A DNA stretch of 64,000 nucleotides from Paenibacillus methanolicus. GTDB lineage: Bacteria; Bacillota; Bacilli; Paenibacillales; Paenibacillaceae. How positions within the stretch are numbered: the first letter of the stretch is position 1; the number at the start of each line of letters is the position of its first letter. The translations under genes and the position numbers were made by a program. Of this stretch, positions 62,471 to 64,000 are shown one piece after another. The notes beneath the pieces are model-generated. The model had not been told where the DNA came from. It searched no databases and saw nothing but the letters and a program-made list of their open reading frames with translations. The stretch is from contig NZ_VNHS01000001.1 in assembly GCF_008124765.1 (NCBI RefSeq), positions 930,001 to 994,000 of the forward strand, written 5' to 3'.

Positions 62471-62896
62471 ATGACAGTCGCGGAGAAACAGCAATTGCAG
62501 GCTAAAATTCTCGAGGCGATGGACAAGCATCGGATCGCAGCATTCGCCACCGTTGAAGGCAACAAGCCAAAGGTTCGGTATATGGCCTTATTTCACGACG
62601 GCATGAATGTATATTTGGCGACGGACCGCAAGACGCACAAAGTCGAAGAGCTCCAGCAAAACCCGAATGTATCGCTGCTGCTCGGCTATGAAGCCGGTTC
62701 GGCGCCGCAAGTCGTCGAGCTGGAAGGCACAGCCTCGATCACGAAGGACGACAGCCTCCGGCAAAAGCTATGGAACAAAGAGTTATCCAAGTGGTTCGAA
62801 GGTCCGGATGACCCGAACTACGTCATTCTAGATATTCAGCCATCCGTCATTAATTATTATGACGAGCAAGGGAAGCCTCAACGCTGGACGCCATAA
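62471..62896 (+). CDS. pyridoxamine 5'-phosphate oxidase-fold (PPOX) family protein
   Basis: A 141-residue split-barrel flavin-binding protein. ATVEGNKPKVRYMAL (about residues 23-37), FHDGMNVYLATDRKTHKVEE and NPNVSLLLG form the typical strands that bind FMN in general-stress-protein-26-like members. A role in FMN-dependent reduction or stress is likely, but the substrate is unknown. I choose the ATG 9 nt after AAAGGAG; the longer reading upstream lacks a ribosome site. Confidence 0.88.
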   Translation: MTVAEKQQLQAKILEAMDKHRIAAFATVEGNKPKVRYMALFHDGMNVYLATDRKTHKVEELQQNPNVSLLLGYEAGSAPQVVELEGTASITKDDSLRQKLWNKELSKWFEGPDDPNYVILDIQPSVINYYDEQGKPQRWTP

Positions 62897-62953
62897 CACG
62901 AAAAGCCGTATGCCAACGCTGCAAAACACAGCGGAAGCTTACGGCTTTCGTGT
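62896..62953. terminator. bidirectional terminator
   Basis: ACACGAAAAGCCGTA (62896-62910) pairs with TACGGCTTTCGTGT (62940-62953) with one bulge, and inner CGCTG/CAGCG arms extend it. It lies between two convergent genes and begins at the PPOX stop codon. Confidence 0.88.
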
Positions 62954-62967
62954 TTGTAACACAACCT

Positions 62968-63495
62968 TTATTGCGCCCGGTTATACGTCATGATGGCGAT
63001 ATCGCCATACGTCTCGGTAGCGGCTAATCGGAAGCTCACGGATTTCGTGCCGGCCGGGAATAACGGAATGCCTTGGCCCAGCACGGTCGGAATGATTGCG
63101 ATCTGCATTTCGTCGATCAAGTCGCGCTCCAGGAACAACCGCACGATCTCCCCGCCTCCTTCTAGCCATATATGCCCCTGAGAAGTTTGCCTAAGACGCT
63201 CGATTAACTGCTCCGGTGGTTCGGAAGTGAACTCGACCAGCCCCTCGCTCGGGCGCGCCGTTCGGGAATACACATAACAAGGTTTGCCCGCGTACATCCA
63301 TGTATCCGATAACCCCAAACAGATGTCATAGGTAGCTCGACCCATAATAATCGAACCTATGCCTTCATAGAACTTTCCGTACCCGTTGTCCCCTTCGCCT
63401 GCCACCTCTTCCAGCCAGTCCACCGATCCGTCTTCTCTCGCAATGTAACCGTCCAAGCTCATGGCAATGTACAAAATCGTTTTCTTCTTCGTCAT
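62968..63495 (-). CDS. dihydrofolate reductase-fold family protein (YyaP/RibD-C-like)
   Basis: A 175-residue protein of the bacterial bifunctional deaminase-reductase C-terminal family. LYIAMSLDGYIAREDGSVDW (about residues 8-27) is its hallmark, with IIMGRATYDI (about 48-57) and IWLEGGGEIVRLFLE (about 113-127) in the NADPH-binding core. These proteins have the DHFR fold but are usually not true DHFRs, and the substrate is unknown. It diverges from a WYL-type regulator, which probably controls it. Confidence 0.9.
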   Translation of the reverse strand: MTKKKTILYIAMSLDGYIAREDGSVDWLEEVAGEGDNGYGKFYEGIGSIIMGRATYDICLGLSDTWMYAGKPCYVYSRTARPSEGLVEFTSEPPEQLIERLRQTSQGHIWLEGGGEIVRLFLERDLIDEMQIAIIPTVLGQGIPLFPAGTKSVSFRLAATETYGDIAIMTYNRAQ

Positions 63496-63570
63496 CGATT
63501 ATCGCTCCCTTCATAGGTTTATGCTATCATCGAACTATGACAATAGTTGACGTAATTAAGCGAGGGGATC

Positions 63571-64000
63571 ATGATGAACGGCAGAAGGCTTGCGCTCATG
63601 CAAATTCTGGATTCACGCAAGAAGTATACGGCCCGCGAATTGGCCGAACGGTTCGGCGTCTCGATGCGGACGATCCAGCGCGATCTGGATTATTTGCAGA
63701 CGATCGGGGTGCCGCTCTACGCCGAGGTAGGCGCGGGCGGCGGCTATCGTGCGCTGCCGAACCGGCTCATGCCGCCCTTGCAGCTCAATCAATCCGAGGC
63801 GCTCGGCCTATTCATGCTGCTCCAGCTGCTGGAACTCGTGCCCGACTTCCCGTATGGAGAGATTCGAAGCCACTTGGCCGATCATTACTATAGTTCCCTC
63901 CCCCTGGATACGAAGGAGCAGATCGACCGAATCGGCGACCACCTGGCGTTCATCCAGCGCGCTGCCGTCATTCCTGCGCCATGGACCACCCTCATTCTGG
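63571..64000 (+). CDS. HTH/WYL-type (YafY-like) transcriptional regulator, cut by window end
   Basis: The first 143 codons of a regulator. An N-terminal HTH_11 domain (LMQILDSRKKYTARELAERF, then VSMRTIQRDLDYLQTIGVPL) is followed by GAGGGYRALPNRLMPPLQLN, the usual link to a WYL ligand-binding domain, which lies beyond the window. GAGGGG lies just upstream of paired ATG codons. It is divergent from the DHFR-fold gene with a 75-bp gap. The family contains YafY/PafBC-like regulators. Confidence 0.88.
   Translation, partial: MMNGRRLALMQILDSRKKYTARELAERFGVSMRTIQRDLDYLQTIGVPLYAEVGAGGGYRALPNRLMPPLQLNQSEALGLFMLLQLLELVPDFPYGEIRSHLADHYYSSLPLDTKEQIDRIGDHLAFIQRAAVIPAPWTTLIL

Noticed and set aside
1-64000. 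rRNA, tRNA, prophage, transposase or integrase genes.
   Set aside because: None found on either strand; the region looks like ordinary chromosome with scattered gene decay.

Overview
The window reads as chromosome of a high-GC, endospore-forming, Gram-positive rod of the Paenibacillaceae, probably Paenibacillus or Cohnella. The support is AAGGAGG-type ribosome sites, frequent TTG starts, CcpA cre-like and PerR boxes, a Spo0E-type phosphatase, YesM/YesN two-component systems, LplB/LplC-type sugar permeases and a DUF6509 gene. The assignment is inferred from protein character, not from a search. No rRNA, tRNA, CRISPR array, prophage or intact insertion sequence was seen.

Left part (1-26.6 kb): a sugar/polyol catabolic operon (Gfo/Idh oxidoreductase and TIM-barrel isomerase) diverges from an AraC regulator. 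Next come a dienoyl-CoA-reductase-like SDR, a 1,907-residue soluble hybrid histidine kinase built on about nine 92-residue HAMP repeats, and a PAS histidine kinase. Then follow a broken SDR remnant, a monooxygenase-like small protein, a TTG-start 54-residue gene, the DUF6509/DinG-type helicase pair, a viroplasmin-RNase H protein, hydrolases, and a 26-residue membrane peptide. An EamA transporter sits behind a complete FMN riboswitch, which points to flavin transport. A flavin disulfide reductase, a FabF paralogue, an MmyB-like regulator, and an HxlR regulator facing a disrupted alcohol dehydrogenase complete this part.

Centre (26.6-42.5 kb): four exact-length 102-bp tandem units with nested dyads occupy 26612-27019. 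A Spo0E-like gene follows, then a six-gene mannitol operon mtlA-mtlR-mtlF-mtlD-ptsI-ptsH that carries its own general PTS proteins and a cre-like site. Beyond it lie a phytoene/squalene-synthase-like gene facing a short gene of unknown function (both with odd start signals), an AraC regulator facing a GH127 beta-L-arabinofuranosidase, an M20 amidohydrolase, and hemA with a perfect PerR box upstream.

Right part (42.5-64 kb): a D-amino-acid operon (YheO/DauR-like regulator, D-threonine-aldolase-like PLP enzyme, N-acyl-D-amino-acid deacylase, RidA) is preceded by two direct repeats that look like operators. A YesM/YesN system sits beside an LplB/LplC-type ABC importer, followed by a secreted AA10 lytic polysaccharide monooxygenase with FnIII and chitin-binding modules. 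Both the importer and the oxidase have cre-like sites. The remaining genes are heme O synthase, a Cof-type HAD phosphatase, a CHASE2 class III (predicted adenylyl) cyclase, a chemoreceptor, a PPOX-fold protein, a DHFR-fold protein, and a WYL-type regulator cut by the window end.

The main themes are carbon scavenging under catabolite control and signal transduction. The most rewarding items for follow-up are the riboswitch-EamA pair, the 102-bp array, the giant HAMP kinase, the PerR-hemA box, the self-contained mannitol PTS operon and several unannotated small genes.
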